A stretch of DNA of 64,000 bases from Halocaridina rubra (lineage: Eukaryota > Arthropoda > Malacostraca > Decapoda > Atyidae), in contig JAXCGZ010007614.1 in NCBI GenBank assembly GCA_037179515.1, forward strand, positions 47,501 to 111,500. Direction: 5' to 3'. The position numbers and the translations under genes were made by a program. Under the pieces are notes generated by a model that saw nothing but the letters and a program-made list of their open reading frames with translations, was not told the DNA's origin and did not search any database. Of this stretch, positions 1 through 15,886 are shown piece after piece. Every line of letters begins with the position of its first letter. Position 1 is the stretch's first letter.

Positions 1-78
<78 letters not shown>
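1..78. repeat. (TA)n microsatellite
   Basis: Perfect TA dinucleotides from the window edge up to the terminal sequence of a Tigger-like element that begins at 79. The array continues beyond the left edge, so its length is unknown. Confidence 0.97.
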
Positions 79-81
<3 letters not shown>

Positions 82-161
82 ATCCCTCGCTATATCGTAA
101 TTCACCTAATGCTAATTCAGTGAATCGCGGATTTTTTGCCGAGCAAAAAAAAAAATATAAT

Positions 162-400
162 AATAATGATTGTGACACCAGGAACGGCCAGAAAATAATA
201 AAATAAAACAGCCTTTATTGGGCGTGGGCACGAAGAATACATAAAGTAAAGAGAAACAGAAATGGAGAGTGTAATGACCTGTCAGATGTGAAGGGATTAT
301 AAAAGATGTGTAATGAATATCCAAGAATATTCAGTGTAGCTGGTGCCATGAGCCAACCTACTGCTGGATACATGTTAATTTTATATCGCAGATTATCTGG
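162..400 (-). mobile_element. Short LINE-derived retroposon, antisense
   Basis: On the minus strand this reads from a 5' part (GGCACCAGCTACACTGAATA) through CTGACAGGTCATTACACTC to a 3' part ending GGTGTCACAATCAT. The 5' part resembles about 12700-12920 and the 3' end resembles about 16015-16072 of the LINE at 12.7-16.1 kb, so the repeat looks like the two LINE ends without the ORF. The head boundary near 400 is approximate. Confidence 0.65.
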
Positions 401-466
401 GTATATGCTATATTTGAGCACGAGGATGCTAACATTTTGCCGCCGCTGTATCAGCTGATGCACCTT

Positions 467-2470
<2,004 letters not shown>

Positions 2471-2589
2471 CATTCATATAAATTTACTCTTGTCCATTGT
2501 TATTAATAAAGTAAAGGGTGGTTTGTTAACAGTGCAGGGAGGGTTTATACAGTAAAGGTAAAAATAAATGTAAAATAGCTATGGTTCTT

Positions 2590-2810
2590 TTTCTATGCCT
2601 ACAGCTACACTGAATATTCTTGGATATTCATTACACATCTTTCATTATCCCTACACAGCTGACAAGTCATTACACTGTTCATCTCTGTTTCTCTTTACTT
2701 TATGTATTCTTCATACCCAGGCCCGATGACGGCTGTTTTATTTTATTATTTTATTTTGCCCGTCTTGGGATCACAATCATAAAAAAAAAAAATTAAATAA
2801 ATAAATAAAT
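2590..2810 (+). mobile_element. Short LINE-derived retroposon with target-site duplication
   Basis: The sequence runs from TTTCTATGCCTACAGCTACA to a tail of A-run plus AAAT repeats. It is flanked by the direct repeat ATGGTTCTT (2581-2589 and 2811-2819). The equivalent place in related elements is uninterrupted, so this is a retroposition event with a 9-bp duplication. It is non-coding. Its 5' half resembles the 5' region, and its 3' half the 3' end, of the LINE at 12.7-16.1 kb. Confidence 0.82.
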
Positions 2811-2885
2811 ATGGTTCTTCTACTTCGCAGTTTTTCACCTATTGCGGTGGGTCCCGGACCCGAACCCCCGCGATAAATGAGGGAG

Positions 2886-2995
<110 letters not shown>

Positions 2996-3279
2996 CGTTC
3001 CCCCGGTTATTCGGGTTTCTTGGTTCGCGTTCCCACTGTATCGCAGTTTTTTTTGGGGGGGGGAAAATAAGATTATTGTGACACCTGGATGGGCCAAAAA
3101 ATTATAAAATAAAACAGACTTTATCAGGTTGTAAAGAGAAACAGAGATGGAGAGTGTAATGACCTGTCAGATGTGAAGGGATTATAAAAGATGTGTAATG
3201 ACTATCCAGCTCTCTGCTGGGTTTTAATATACCTCTGCATTACTTTCATGATGTCTATTCCAATAATTCTGCTTAGACC

Positions 3280-3283
<4 letters not shown>

Positions 3284-3343
<60 letters not shown>

Positions 3344-3345
3344 CA
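3284..3345. repeat. (ATT)n microsatellite
   Basis: Perfect TTA units in the left arm of the palindromic element. The matching (AAT)n tract is at about 3775-3826 in the right arm. Confidence 0.95.
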
Positions 3346-3530
3346 TTGGCAACAATAATTTTCCTTTGATGATGATTGTGGAGATTATTATCATCATCAT
3401 CATTATTATAATTATTAAGGGCTCATCATTGTTTGTACATCTTGGTTTATTTACTTTTAATAACTGTGTAAAGTGCCCCTCCCTAGTTGGCTGGGACAAA
3501 GAGAGTTTGGGGGGTTGGGTAGAATAGAAT

Positions 3531-3533
<3 letters not shown>

Positions 3534-3606
<73 letters not shown>

Positions 3607-3607
3607 A
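3534..3607. repeat. (GA)n microsatellite
   Basis: About 35 GA units at the centre of the palindromic element, flanked by AATGTTG on the left and ATCTTTAAGTAACTC on the right. The same flanks surround the (TC)n tract at 20921-21063. Confidence 0.95.
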
Positions 3608-3773
3608 GAATCTTTAAGTAACTCTTGTTCATTTAACCAAAACTACTTTATTTATAGTAAAAATAATGGTTTAATTACGAATTCGTAATAATAATGATGA
3701 TAATAATAATAATAATGATAATAATAATAATAATAATCTCCCCAATCATCATCAAAGGAAAATTATTGTTGCC

Positions 3774-3826
<53 letters not shown>

Positions 3827-4145
3827 GATCTAAGGAGAATTTTTAGAATAGACATCATGAAAGTAATGCAGAGGTATAGGAAACCCAGCAGAGAGCTGGA
3901 TATTCATTAAACATCTTTTATAATCCCTTCACATCTGACAGGTCATTACACTCTCCATCTCTGTTTCTCTTTACAGCCTGATAAAGGCCGTTTTATTTTA
4001 TCATTTTTGGGCTGTCCTGGTGACATAATCATCTTAAAAAAGAATTTATTTATTTATTTTTTTTTTTTAAGGCTGATCCTACTCCGCGGTTTTCCTGGTT
4101 CGCCCCGGGTCTCGGAACCGAACTACCGTGATAAGGGGGGGAACA

Positions 4146-4247
<102 letters not shown>

Positions 4248-5189
4248 TAATCCCTCGCTATATCGCGGTTCACCTATCACGGATTCACTGTATCGCAGTT
4301 TTTATTGGGCGAGTTTTTTTTATTTTTTTATTCTGGGTATATGCAAAAATAGAATTTTAATAATTTATAATTTTCAGTATTTTCATTATTTTATTGAAAA
4401 AAAAATTTTCATTGTTTTATTGATAAAAAAAACGTATTTCCCAGCCTAAGAATAATAAAACAGTAAGAAATAGTAAAAAAAAACATAAATTTGAACATGT
4501 ATCTCTGCACCATAGAAAGTACGGTAGTGGTATCAGCCTTTCGAAAAACGCAAAGGGTCGCACCTACGTGAGCTAGCATATATTAAAATTTCCAGTAGTT
4601 TCATGATTTTATTGATAAAAAAACGTATTTCTTAGCCTAAGAATAATAAAACAGTAAATAATAGTAAAAAACATAAATACTCACAGTATTGCACCATGTA
4701 AAATACGATACCGGGATCAGCGTTTCGGAAAACGAAAAGGTCGCACCTTCGTGAGCTAGTACATATTGAAATTTTCATTATTTTATTGATAAAACAAGTC
4801 TTTCCTAGCCTAAGAATAAAAAGGCAGTAAAAAAGAGTAAGAAACATAAATTTAAACATATAACTCACAGTATTGCACCATGTGAAATACTGTCCGATAG
4901 TGTACAATGTATTGGCGTCTTGGAAAACGCAAAGGTTCGCACCTACGTGAGATAGTTCATGGAATGCTATTGGATGAAAGAGTGGGAGATGACGAATTAC
5001 GTAATTGTTTTTCTGTATGTTCTGTATCACGGGGTCTGATTGGCTTTTTGATTGAAGCATGGTTCTCCCACCATCTTCCATTGTCTTGCCTCACTTGTTC
5101 AGTCTAACTTACATGTGCGCCGTTCGTGTTGTGCTTATTAATACGTTGTGCTTGTGATTTTGTTTTACTCACGTATTTCAACCTTTGCA

Positions 5190-5348
5190 ATGCCTACCAA
5201 ACGTCCTTCATCTTCTAATGCTTCTGGTAGTGAGCCTAAGCGGCAAAGGAAGATGTTAGCCATAACAGATAAGGTGAAGCTGTTAGATATGCCGAAAGAA
5301 GGAAGAAGGTCTGCGGATGTTGGCCACAGGGGAGGGTTTATACAGTAA
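5190..5348 (+). pseudogene. Tigger-type transposase, N-terminal fragment
   Basis: The start codon at 5190 opens a lysine/serine-rich leader (MPTKRPSSSNASGSEPKRQR) and the first part of a psq/CENP-B-type HTH (TDKVKLLDMPKEGRR). Homology to the longer copy at 10566 stops near 5330, where the frame reads into non-coding subterminal repeat and ends at TAA (5346-5348). The DNA-binding helices are incomplete and the DDE domain is missing, so no function is expected. Confidence 0.8.
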
Positions 5349-5700
5349 ATGTAAAAATAATTGTAAAATACCTATGTATATGAGTATGTTATGTCAATAC
5401 CGCCTCATTCACGGTAAGTTTACCTATCACTTTCATATAAATTTACGCTTGCATGCTGTTATATAGAAAGTAAAGGGTGATTTTTGAACAGTACAGGGAG
5501 GGTTTATACAGTAAACATAAAGATAAATGTAAAATACCTATGTATATTAGTATGTCATTTCATTACCACCTCATTCCCAATAAGTTTACCTATCACTTTC
5601 ATATAAATTTACGCTTGCATGCTGTTATTTATGAAGTAAACGGTGGTTTGTTAATAGTGCAGGGAGGGTTTATACAGTAAATGTAAAAATAAATGTAAAA
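5330..5700 (+). repeat. About 166-bp subterminal tandem repeat
   Basis: Units share GGAGGGTTTATACAGTAAA, seen at about 5331, 5497 and 5663, plus CTATCACTTTCATATAAATT. One unit makes up most of the 342-bp MITE at 52297. A version of about 160 bp is amplified at 38165-38990. Confidence 0.8.
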
Positions 5701-5792
5701 TACCTATGTACATATAGGGTGATCTTACTTCGCGGAAATTCACCTATCGCGGTAGGTCCCGGAACCTAACCCCCGCGATAAACGAGGGATCA

Positions 5793-7486
<1,694 letters not shown>

Positions 7487-8600
7487 CAGTGATCACTCGT
7501 TTATCGCGAGGATTCGGTTGCGGGACCCGCTGCGATAGGTGAAAAGCCGTGAAGTAGGAGCACCATATTTGTTATAGATATTTTACATTTATTTTTACCT
7601 TTACTGTATAAACCCTCCCTGCACTGTTAACAAACCACCCTTTACTTTATTAATAACAGCGCGTAAGCGTAAATTTATATGAACGTGATATTAAGAGTGA
7701 AAAAATGCATTAAGAACAAACAGCAAACAAACTTTCGATATAATATCGTCAGGGAAATAGCGTGTAGAGAATATATGTATTTCATTTTAGTTTCCCATGT
7801 ACACTACGATATACCTTTTCTTTGTAACGAATTGTATATGGTTTCTTTTTCTCTCAGCTGACTTTGTTTACGTTAATATTTTCTGCAGCATGGTCAATAG
7901 ATAGATTAATGTTTAGAACCAAGGAATATTAATAATACTATAATCTTGAAAATTAGATAAACCCCAAATAGGGTGAGTAAATAAATATTTTATGAGTAAG
8001 ATATTGTGCCTGAATAGTGATAAGCATCAGCTGATACGGAAGCGGAAAAATGTTTTGGTTAAAGGTTCGTTCTCCCGCATCCTCCTCCTCTTCTACTACT
8101 TAATGCGATCGAATGTTATGAAGAGAATTGAAAAAAAGCATTAAGAATAAACAACAAACAAACTTTCGATATAACATCATCAGGGAAATAGCGTTCGAGG
8201 TTGTAGCAGCTGACACAGAAGCGAAAACGTTTGCGGATTGAGGTTCGTTCTTCCGCATGCTCCTCCTCTTCTACCGCTTAATGCGATCGAATATTATGAA
8301 GAAAATTGAAAAAAAGCATGAAGAATAAACAGCAAACAAACTTTCGATATAATATCGTCAGGGAAATAGTGTGCGAGGGTGTATGAGCTGATATGGAAGT
8401 GCCAAAACGTTTGCAGATAGAAGTTCGTTCTCCCACATCCTCCTCCTCTTCTACCGCTTAGTGCGATCAAATATTGTGAAAAGAATTGAAAAAAGTATTA
8501 AGAATAAACATCAAACAAACTTTCGATATGATATCGACAGGGAAATAGCGTGTAGAGAATATATATATTTCATTTAAGAGTCCATTGTACAGTACAATAT
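7487..8600 (-). mobile_element. Tigger-derived element with inverted 180-bp tandem units
   Basis: Starts CAGTGATCACTCGTTTATCG and GAAGTAGGAGCACC. This is the reverse complement of the right end of the element at 79-2888, followed by the same subterminal block and about four 180-bp units (7690-8570) in reverse orientation. It stops at 8600, where another element's end (CAGTGTTCCCTCGC) begins, so it is probably truncated by that insertion. Confidence 0.7.
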
Positions 8601-9131
8601 ACAGTGTTCCCTCGCTATATTGTGGTTCACCTAGCGTGAATTCAGTGCATCACGGTTTTTTGGCGAGTTTTTTTTTTCTGAGTATATGCGAGAATATTAA
8701 AATATTAAAAAATTGAAATTTTCAGTATTTTCAATATTTTATTGAAATTTTTTTTTTCATTATTTTATTGAAAAAAAAATTTATTTCCCAGCCAAAGAAT
8801 AATAAAACAGTAAGAAATAGTAAAAATACATAAATTTAAACTTGTAACTCTGTACCATAGAATGTACAATACTAGTATCGGCGTTTCGGAAAATGCAAAG
8901 GGTCGCACCTACTTGAGCTAGCATTAAAATTTCCAGTATTTTGATTATTTCATTGATAAAGAAATATTTCCCAGCCTAAGAATAATAAAACAGTAAAAAA
9001 TAGTAAAAAACATAAATGTAAACATGTAACTAACAGTAATGCACCATGTAAAATACGATACCGGTATCAGCGTTTTGGAAAACGAAAAGGGTCGCACCTA
9101 AGTGAGCTAGTACATATTAAAATTTCCAGTA

Positions 9132-10165
9132 CACCTAGTTCTCAGAATAACGCCTAGATAGGTTCTCAGAAGTGTTGGGTAAATGGAAAATCGCGTGAAA
9201 AAATGAGTCATTTTCCATAGGAAACAATGATAAAGGGCATAGATACGTTCCAAACCTTACATAGACACACCATGCCAAAGATATAAGATAAGTAAATAAC
9301 ATATTTTATTACTACATAGCAAAGCAGAAAGCCCTGTATCTATTTTGTAAGAGTGTACAAAAGATATTCATATTCAGTTTACAGCTAGAAATTAACATAC
9401 ATTGTTGTACTGTACTCTATTATGCAGTGGGAAACAGTCATACAGTACACTGGGACATACATGGTGGCCGTGAGCAAGTAACTTATGCGGTAGAAGAGGA
9501 GGAGGATGCAGGAGAATGAACCTCTATCTGCAAATGTAAACAAAGATAAAATAAAAATTATAAATACCAAAGCAAAACTTAAAAACAAAAACAAAAATTC
9601 ATTATGCTATGCCTAAATCTACCATATGACAGATTAAAAAACTTAATCTACATTCTCTAGAGAGGCGCAGAGTTTGGGGGGATATGATTGAGGTGTATAA
9701 ATGGTTTAAAGGGATTAACAATGGTGATATTAATAAAGTTTTAAAAATTCATGATCAAACCAGAACTCGTAATGGGTAATGGATTTAAGCTTGATAAATT
9801 TAGGTTCAGAAGGGAAATTGGTGAAAATTGGCTTGGTAATACCGTAGAGTATCTGATGCATGGAACAGGATTCCTAGTAGGATAATAAATGCCAATACCT
9901 TAGACACCTTCAAATGTAGATTAGATAGACATATGACAGAGGTAGGGTGGGTGAATATATAATGTATAATGATGATGATCTTTTCTTATCGTAATCCTCT
10001 TTGTACTCATGGAAGAAGCGTCCGCGGGGGCTTATTTACTATAAAAAAAAAAAAAAAAAAAAATTGGGGCGTTATTCGTGAAATTCGAATTTTTTTACTA
10101 TTAGTTTTTGGGGGCGTTATTGCCATTTCGCGGATAAAAAAATTGCGCATAAAAGGAACAAGGTG
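9132..10165 (-). mobile_element. Family B element, copy 2, nested in a Tigger copy
   Basis: The ends are CACCTAGTTC and GAACAAGGTG. Outside them, AAATTTCCAGTA on the left and ACTTTCATTATTTTATTGAT on the right match adjacent bases of the uninterrupted sister element near 42870-42890. That defines the insertion and makes a TA target likely, with one copy since mutated. It contains the sense CR1-like fragment at 9648-9950. Confidence 0.8.
9648..9950 (+). pseudogene. CR1-like LINE C-terminal fragment
   Basis: Translation from about 9650 gives a run including RRRVWGDMIEVYKWFKG, NNGDINKVLKI and QTRTRNG. After a frame change the FKLDKFRFRREIG, NTLDTFKCRLDRHM region follows. This pattern (EVYKW..G, T.FK.RLD) is typical of the C terminus of CR1/L2-group LINE ORF2. 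Frame breaks near 9775 make it a fossil. Confidence 0.72.
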
Positions 10166-10565
10166 AACTTTCATTATTTTATTGATAAAAACAGTATTGC
10201 CTAGCTTAAGAATAATAAAACAGTGAAAAAGAGTAAAAAACATAAATTTAACATGTAGCTCACAGTATTGCACCGTATAAAATTCTGTACGATAGCGTAC
10301 ACTGTATTGGTGTCTTGGAAAACGCAAAGGTTCGCACCTATGTGAGATAGTTCATGGGATGCTATTGGCTGAAAGGGTGGGAGACGATGAATCACAGAAT
10401 TGTTTTTCTGTATGTTCTCTATCATGGGGTCTGATTGGCTTTTTGATTGAAGCTTCATTCTCCCAGCGTCTTCCATTGTCTCGCCTCACCCTTTCAGTCT
10501 AACTCACGTGTGTGCCGTTTGCGTTGTGCTTGTGATTTTTTTACCCTCGTTTTTCAATCTCTGCA

Positions 10566-12240
10566 ATGCCTCCCAAGCGTCCTTCAACTTCTAAGGCTTC
10601 TGGTAGTGAGCCTAAGCGGCAAAGGAAGATGTTGACCATAGCAGATAAGGTAAAACTGTTAGAGATACTGAAGGAAGGAAGAAGGTTCGTGGAGGTTGGC
10701 CGCCATTTTGGCCTCAACGAATCTACTGTTTGATACATCAAGTAGAACGAGGCAAATATTAGGAAAACAGTGACTATTTCATTTAGTAAAACAGCGAAGA
10801 GGGTCGTAACACCCCATAATAAGATAACAGTGCAGATGGAATCTGCTTTGGCCCTGTGGATTGCTGATTGCAGAAAGAAGAACATCAGCTTAGACACCAA
10901 TATCATACAAACAGAGGCGAAGAAGCTGTACGATACATTCGCTGCAAATGAACCCGATGATGGCAGTGGCGATCGTGAGGAAGAGAGAGAAGAAGATATC
11001 GACTACCCACAACCAGGACCCTCCAGCAATTCTTCACCAAGGAAACAATCGTTCGTGGCAATCAAGGGATGGTTCGCCAAATTTCAAAAACGCTATGGCC
11101 TAAAGAGCGTTTCGGTTCATGGCGAAGCTGCCTCTGCAGATACAGCAGCAGCTGAAGATTACGTGAAAAATGACTTCAAGAAAATTATCGAGGAAGGCGA
11201 ATATGCTCCTGAGCAAGTCTTTAACATGCATGAGACTTGGTTATTTTGGAAGAGAATGCTGTTTTGCACTTTTCTCTTTAAGGAAGAAGCTAAAGCCCCT
11301 GGATTTAAAGTGCACAAAGACCGCGTTACCCATGTCATGTGCAGGAATGCTGCGGGCTTCATGTTAAAGCCCGGGATTATCTGCAAGTCTAAGAACCCTA
11401 GGGCTTTGAAGAATAAGAATTAGAATCTGCTGCCAGTGCATTGGATGCATAACCCTAAGGCCTGGATCATGAAAAGCCTCACATCGGACTGGTTTCACTA
11501 ATGTTTTATCCCTCAGGTTAAAGTTTATCTTGTGGAGAAGGGCCTTGAATTTAAAGTCCTTCTTTTGATGGATAATGCTGGTGGCCACGCAACTGATCTC
11601 CAATATGACAGTGTTGAAGTAGAGTTCCTGCCACCGAATACGACATCACTGATTCACCCTATGGATCAAGGCGTTATTCGTGTGTTCAAGGCCCTTTACA
11701 CATGAAATGCCCTGGCGAACCTGGTTGACTCCATGGATGCAGACAAAGAATTCGTACTGAAGACGTAGTGGCGTAATTACATGATTGCTACATGCCTTCA
11801 AAATATTCAGAATGCAATCAAAGAGATGAAGCCAGCCACAATCAATGCCAGCTGGAAGAAATTGTGGCCGGAAGTCATCTACGACTACAAGGGATTCGCT
11901 CCTGACTAAGTCCATAACTCAGCAGTTGCGAAAGCTGTGAAGTTGGCTGCATTTCTAGGAAGAGAAGGCTTTAATGATATGACTCACGAAGACGTGAATG
12001 AACTGATCGACTGCCACTCGCAGTCTTTGACTTATGAAGATTTGGGGGAAATGACATAATCGGTGGGCGAAGAAGAGGAAGAACAACAGCTTGAGGAAAC
12101 CTACGAAGAAGTCGAGACTCTGGCCTTACACTCGAACGTCTGGCAGCCATGTATAACATGGTGAAAGAACTCCAACAACTGTCGCACGAGCATGACGATA
12201 ATATGGTTCGTTCGGTGCACCTGCTATATTATCGACGATG
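10566..12240 (+). pseudogene. Tigger/pogo-type DDE transposase, inactivated
   Basis: A single frame runs from the ATG at 10566, interrupted by about eight in-frame stops (10731, 10743, 11421, 11703 and others). Order of domains: basic leader; psq/CENP-B N-terminal HTH (about codons 20-65: IADKVKLLEILKEGRR, GRHFGLNESTV); CENP-B-type second HTH (SALALWIADCRKKNI, GWFAKFQKRYGL); acidic linker; DDE domain. The first catalytic Asp is His here (FNMHET, 11229-11231). The second (LLMDNAGGHA, 11571) and third (PMDQGV, 11664) are intact, spaced D-x30-D, which suits pogo/Tigger. A frameshift near 12128 leads into the C terminus (LAAMYNMVKELQQL). In an active element it would bind the ends and cut and paste at TA; this copy cannot. 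Confidence 0.9.
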
Positions 12241-12242
12241 CC

Positions 12243-12370
12243 ATGACTCCTTTTTTTTTTTTTTTTTTTTGCGGGCGTTATTCGCAAAATTAGAATATTT
12301 TTAATATTATTTTTTGGGGGCGTACTTGCAATTTCGTGTATAAAAAAATTGCGTATAAAAGGAACAAGGT
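12243..12370 (+). mobile_element. Family B terminal fragment
   Basis: A T-run is followed by GCGGGCGTTATTCGCAAAAT, a GGGGGCG block and TAAAAGGAACAAGGTGTA, matching the end of family B (compare 10060-10165). No partner end is nearby. It marks either an insertion or a recombination join at the broken 3' side of the Tigger copy. Confidence 0.65.
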
Positions 12371-12690
12371 GTACTTTATTTGTTGCATTATTATGTATTA
12401 CTCTCTGGTTAGATTCACTTAGTACCACCTTGTGTCATTTTTACAGTGATATGACCAAAAGTTGTAAATAAGAATTGAAAAGAAACAAAATGTTAACTTA
12501 AAAAATGCAGTCAGATAGAAATTTTTTAAGTTTCTTATGTACTATTAGACATCTTAGGGTTTGTGGCAATGAATGCCTTTGCACGAATGATATCAGAATT
12601 CCAGAAATATGATTGCCTTTGTGAAACTGAGACACATGTTTCAGATGTCTAAATGAGACCCAGATGCCTGTGTTGCCATGTCAGGCAACA
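12371..12690. other. Unassigned AT-rich spacer
   Basis: No ORF, repeat match or regulatory signal recognised. It could be host sequence or an upstream part of the LINE that follows. Confidence 0.5.
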
Positions 12691-13069
12691 GTAGGTTGAC
12701 CATGGCACCAGCTGCCCATTGAAAGACTTCGACTGAAGGTATTAGGATACAACTAGGACTGGTCCAGACAGTTCCGGGTTGAATTTTCCTTTAGGACTGT
12801 TCTTTCCTCATGCCTACATTTACACTGAATATGCTTGCGTATTTATTACACATCTCTTGCTATTCCATTACATTTGACAATTCACAGCACTCCCCACATT
12901 TGTGTCTTTTTCTCTCTCTATTCCTCATATTTGTTATTATTTATGGAAGGTCTACAGCTAATGGCCCCCAGTACCTGGCATAGAGGGGTGCGAAGAATCT
13001 CTGGGGATGGTGTTGACTCCACTATTGGCTTGAGGGCAGACACGCCTGGTGGTAGTAATGGTTCTGCCT

Positions 13070-14115
13070 TTAACTTTGCACCTCAGAATAGATCTGCTTC
13101 TTTTACTCTTCACTATTCTAACATTTGTTGGCTGAACTCTTAATCTTTCGTCTGTGGAACAGCACTTGGGTACTTTCCTCCCTAACCTCCTCCTCCTATC
13201 TGAAATCCAGCTGTCTATACATGCTTCTGCTGACCCATTTCAAATCTCTTACTATAATCTGTATACTCGTTTTCATTCCAAAGGTGGATTCTGTGCCTAC
13301 TGCAACACTAACACTCCTACTGTGAGGCTCATGGACCTTGAATCTCCTGATTTTGATGTTCTCTGGCTAAAAGTCTGTCTCTCCACTACCACTATTTTCC
13401 TTTGCTTTTGCTACTGTTTGTTTATGTCTTTCTTTGAATATCTGTCCTCGTGCCATGAGTCCTTGCTATTTTCTCATCCACATGCCGAAGTTCTCTACAT
13501 TGGAGACTTCAATGTACACCACAGTGAGTGGCTTATTCTTCTCACACTGGTGTGGGAGGAAGTGAGGCCCTTGCTTTCTCTATTACTCAAGATATGGAGC
13601 AAATTATCAAACATTCTACTCGTGTTCCTGATCGTCACGAACATGTAGCAAACACTCTTGACCTATTTCTTACTTCTAACCCTTCAAACTACTCTTATTC
13701 TTTGCTTTCCCCTCTTGGTAAGTCGGACCACTTTCTGATCTCAATCTCTTCCATTGTCGCTCTCCTTCCACCAATCCCTCCTACTCAGTGCCGCCACCTC
13801 TGGCACTTTGAGCGTACCCAACATGAAAATTTGCGTAACTTCCTCTTTGACTTTCCATGGGATGACTACTGCTTTCGGTCCCGTAATCCTGATCAGGTAG
13901 TTCTAAAAGTTGCCGAGATCATGACCGCGGGAATGGAAGTGTACATCCCCTCTTATACAAAAACTTTCTCTCCCCCCAAACCTTGGTTTGACAGTGCCTG
14001 CTCCATGGCTATCCAGGCCAGAAATCGGACACACCGATCTTACCATGCCTCTCCTTCCAATTTAACTCATTCTGCTTTTATTGTAGCTAGGAATCGCAGT
14101 ACTGCTCAGACTTGA
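13070..14115 (+). pseudogene. LINE-A endonuclease domain
   Basis: Signature pieces appear in order: LLLLSEIQLS (13180-13215, where the Glu is the usual metal-binding residue), YIGDFNVHHSEWL (about 13495-13535) and LGKSDHFLIS (about 13713-13742, the SDH catalytic motif). The frame shifts between 13530 and 13640. The end of the segment (PWFDSACSMAIQARNR) is the linker typical of LINE ORF2 between EN and RT. The role would be target-site nicking. Confidence 0.82.
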
Positions 14116-14427
14116 AGATCTAAGGCTTCATTTATAAGAAGGAAAGTTGATGACCTTATCTCCTCTCCCACTGACAAATTCTTCTGGTCCTTAGCCAAAA
14201 ACCTCTCCAAAAACTTCTGTAACTCAAGCTTTCCCCCTCTCATTCGTCTGATGGTTCTTTAGCTTGCTCTCCCACTGACAAAGCCACTCTCTTTGGCTCT
14301 CATATTTCTGCCAACTCTTCTATAAACGATTCCAGCTCACCTGCTCCTCAATCTTTACCCCTCTCTAACCCCTATACCCACCCTTATCCTTTCTTCACGC
14401 AAAGTTCATAAGGTTCTTCGCTCGCTA

Positions 14428-15886
14428 ATGACGAACAAGACATCTGGTCCTGATGGTATCCCTGCAAAGATACTTAAGGAGTTTGCAGATGAACTGGCTC
14501 CTGTGCTTTGCCATCTTTTTCGCCTCATTCTGTCAACCAGTATCTATCCTTCATCTTTGAAGCATGCTCTAGTTCAATCTCTTCCTAAGAAGGGTGACCG
14601 CTCTATTCCTTCAAACTACCGAGCTATTGCCCTAACCTCCTCTGTTGCTAAAGTTTTTGAAACTTTGCTCAATGCTTACTTCTTGAATGCCTCGAATCTA
14701 TCTCACTTATCTCCAATCACCAGTATGGCTTCCGCAAGGCAAGATCCACTGGTGATCTCCTGTCCTATCTTACTCATGTATGGTCATCTTCTCTGAGGAA
14801 CTATGGGGAATCCTTTGTCGTCGCCCTTGATATCTCTAAGGCTTTTGACAGTCTGACACGAGGCTCTGTTGGCCAAACTCCCTGCCTATGGCTTTACTCC
14901 TTCTTTCTGTTCTCTGATTTCCAGTATTCTTACTGACCGTTTTATATCTGTAGTTGTTTATGGTGCGACATCTAGCCCTTTTTCTGTTACCAGTGGTGTT
15001 CCACAGGGCTCTGTTCTTTCACTTACTCTGTTCCTTTTCTTCATCAATGATCTTCTACAATCCCCATCTTCCTCTCTTCTTCATGCCTTTGCTGATGATT
15101 CTACCCTTCACTTTTCTTCCGCTTTATCTTAACAACATTCATCTGCTATGCGTAATCAGTCTTGTATCACTCTTTCTTCTACCCTCAACTCCGATTTGCA
15201 GAGATTATCTGAGTGGGGCATTACAAATTTAGTTAAATTCAATGTCTCCAAGACACAGTTTCTGGCTATCTCTTTATCTTCTTCTCCTCCTAATAACCCT
15301 ATGCTATCAACGTATTAGGAATCCATATAGCTCTGACTTGTCTTGGAGGAATCAAATAATGCAAATTTCTAAATCTTCATCTAAACATTTTGGGGTTTTG
15401 TTTCGTTTTCGTCATTACTTTTCCTCTTTACAGTTACTTAAAAGTTATAAAGGTCTTATCCATCCCTGCTTAGAATACTTTTCACACATCTGGGGTGCTT
15501 CTTCTTATACTTATCTCCTTGATTGGGTTAAATCTACGGCAGTCAGACTCATTATTGATCCTTCTCTTACTTCTAATCTGGATTCTCTCTCTCTTCGCCG
15601 TAAAGTATCTTCCCTTTCTCTTTTCTATCGCTACTACTTCCATAGCTGCTCTGATGAGTTGGCGAGCTTCAACCCCCCTCCACTGTCGAGGCCACGTAAC
15701 ACTCGCCAAGCGGCCTCATCTCACAGGCACTGTGTGGAGATTTGTAGCACGAGGATTGATCAGTGCAGCGACTTCTTCTTCCCATCTACCTCCAGACTCT
15801 GGAACTCTCTTCCTCCTTCTGCCTATTCTAATTCTTATGACCTATCATCCTTTAAAAAGCAGATCTATTGTCATCTCAGGGCCTAG
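14428..15886 (+). pseudogene. LINE-A reverse transcriptase and C-terminal domain
   Basis: RT motifs in order: SGPDGIPAKIL (14443), LPKKGD and NYRAIALTS (14580-14645), QYGFRKARSTGDLL (14721, other frame), ALDISKAFDSL (about 14824, catalytic Asp), SGVPQGSVLS (about 14992) and FADDST (15087-15104, catalytic pair). A C-terminal module follows (15242-15886) with RLWNSLPPSAY and YDLSSFKKQIYCHL. Three frame changes lie within the domain. It is an inactive copy. The matching C terminus recurs antisense at 59723-60202. Confidence 0.88.

Larger units (their letters stand above)
8602..12250 (+). mobile_element. Tigger/pogo-like transposon with dead transposase
   Basis: The left end CAGTGTTCCCTCGCTATATT at 8602 is followed by the family's repeated 5' region. 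A family B element (9132-10165) interrupts it. The 5' region then resumes and the transposase pseudogene runs from 10566 to about 12240. No standard right end is seen; at about 12250 a T-run joins a fragment of a family B end. This is the most complete autonomous-type copy in the window and the likely relative of the deletion derivatives around it. Confidence 0.83.

Noticed and set aside
10770..11423. 217-codon ORF as a domesticated CENP-B-like host gene
   Set aside because: The frame extends on both sides into the rest of a transposase with stops. Transposon 5' sequence is adjacent, and one catalytic residue is lost by simple decay.
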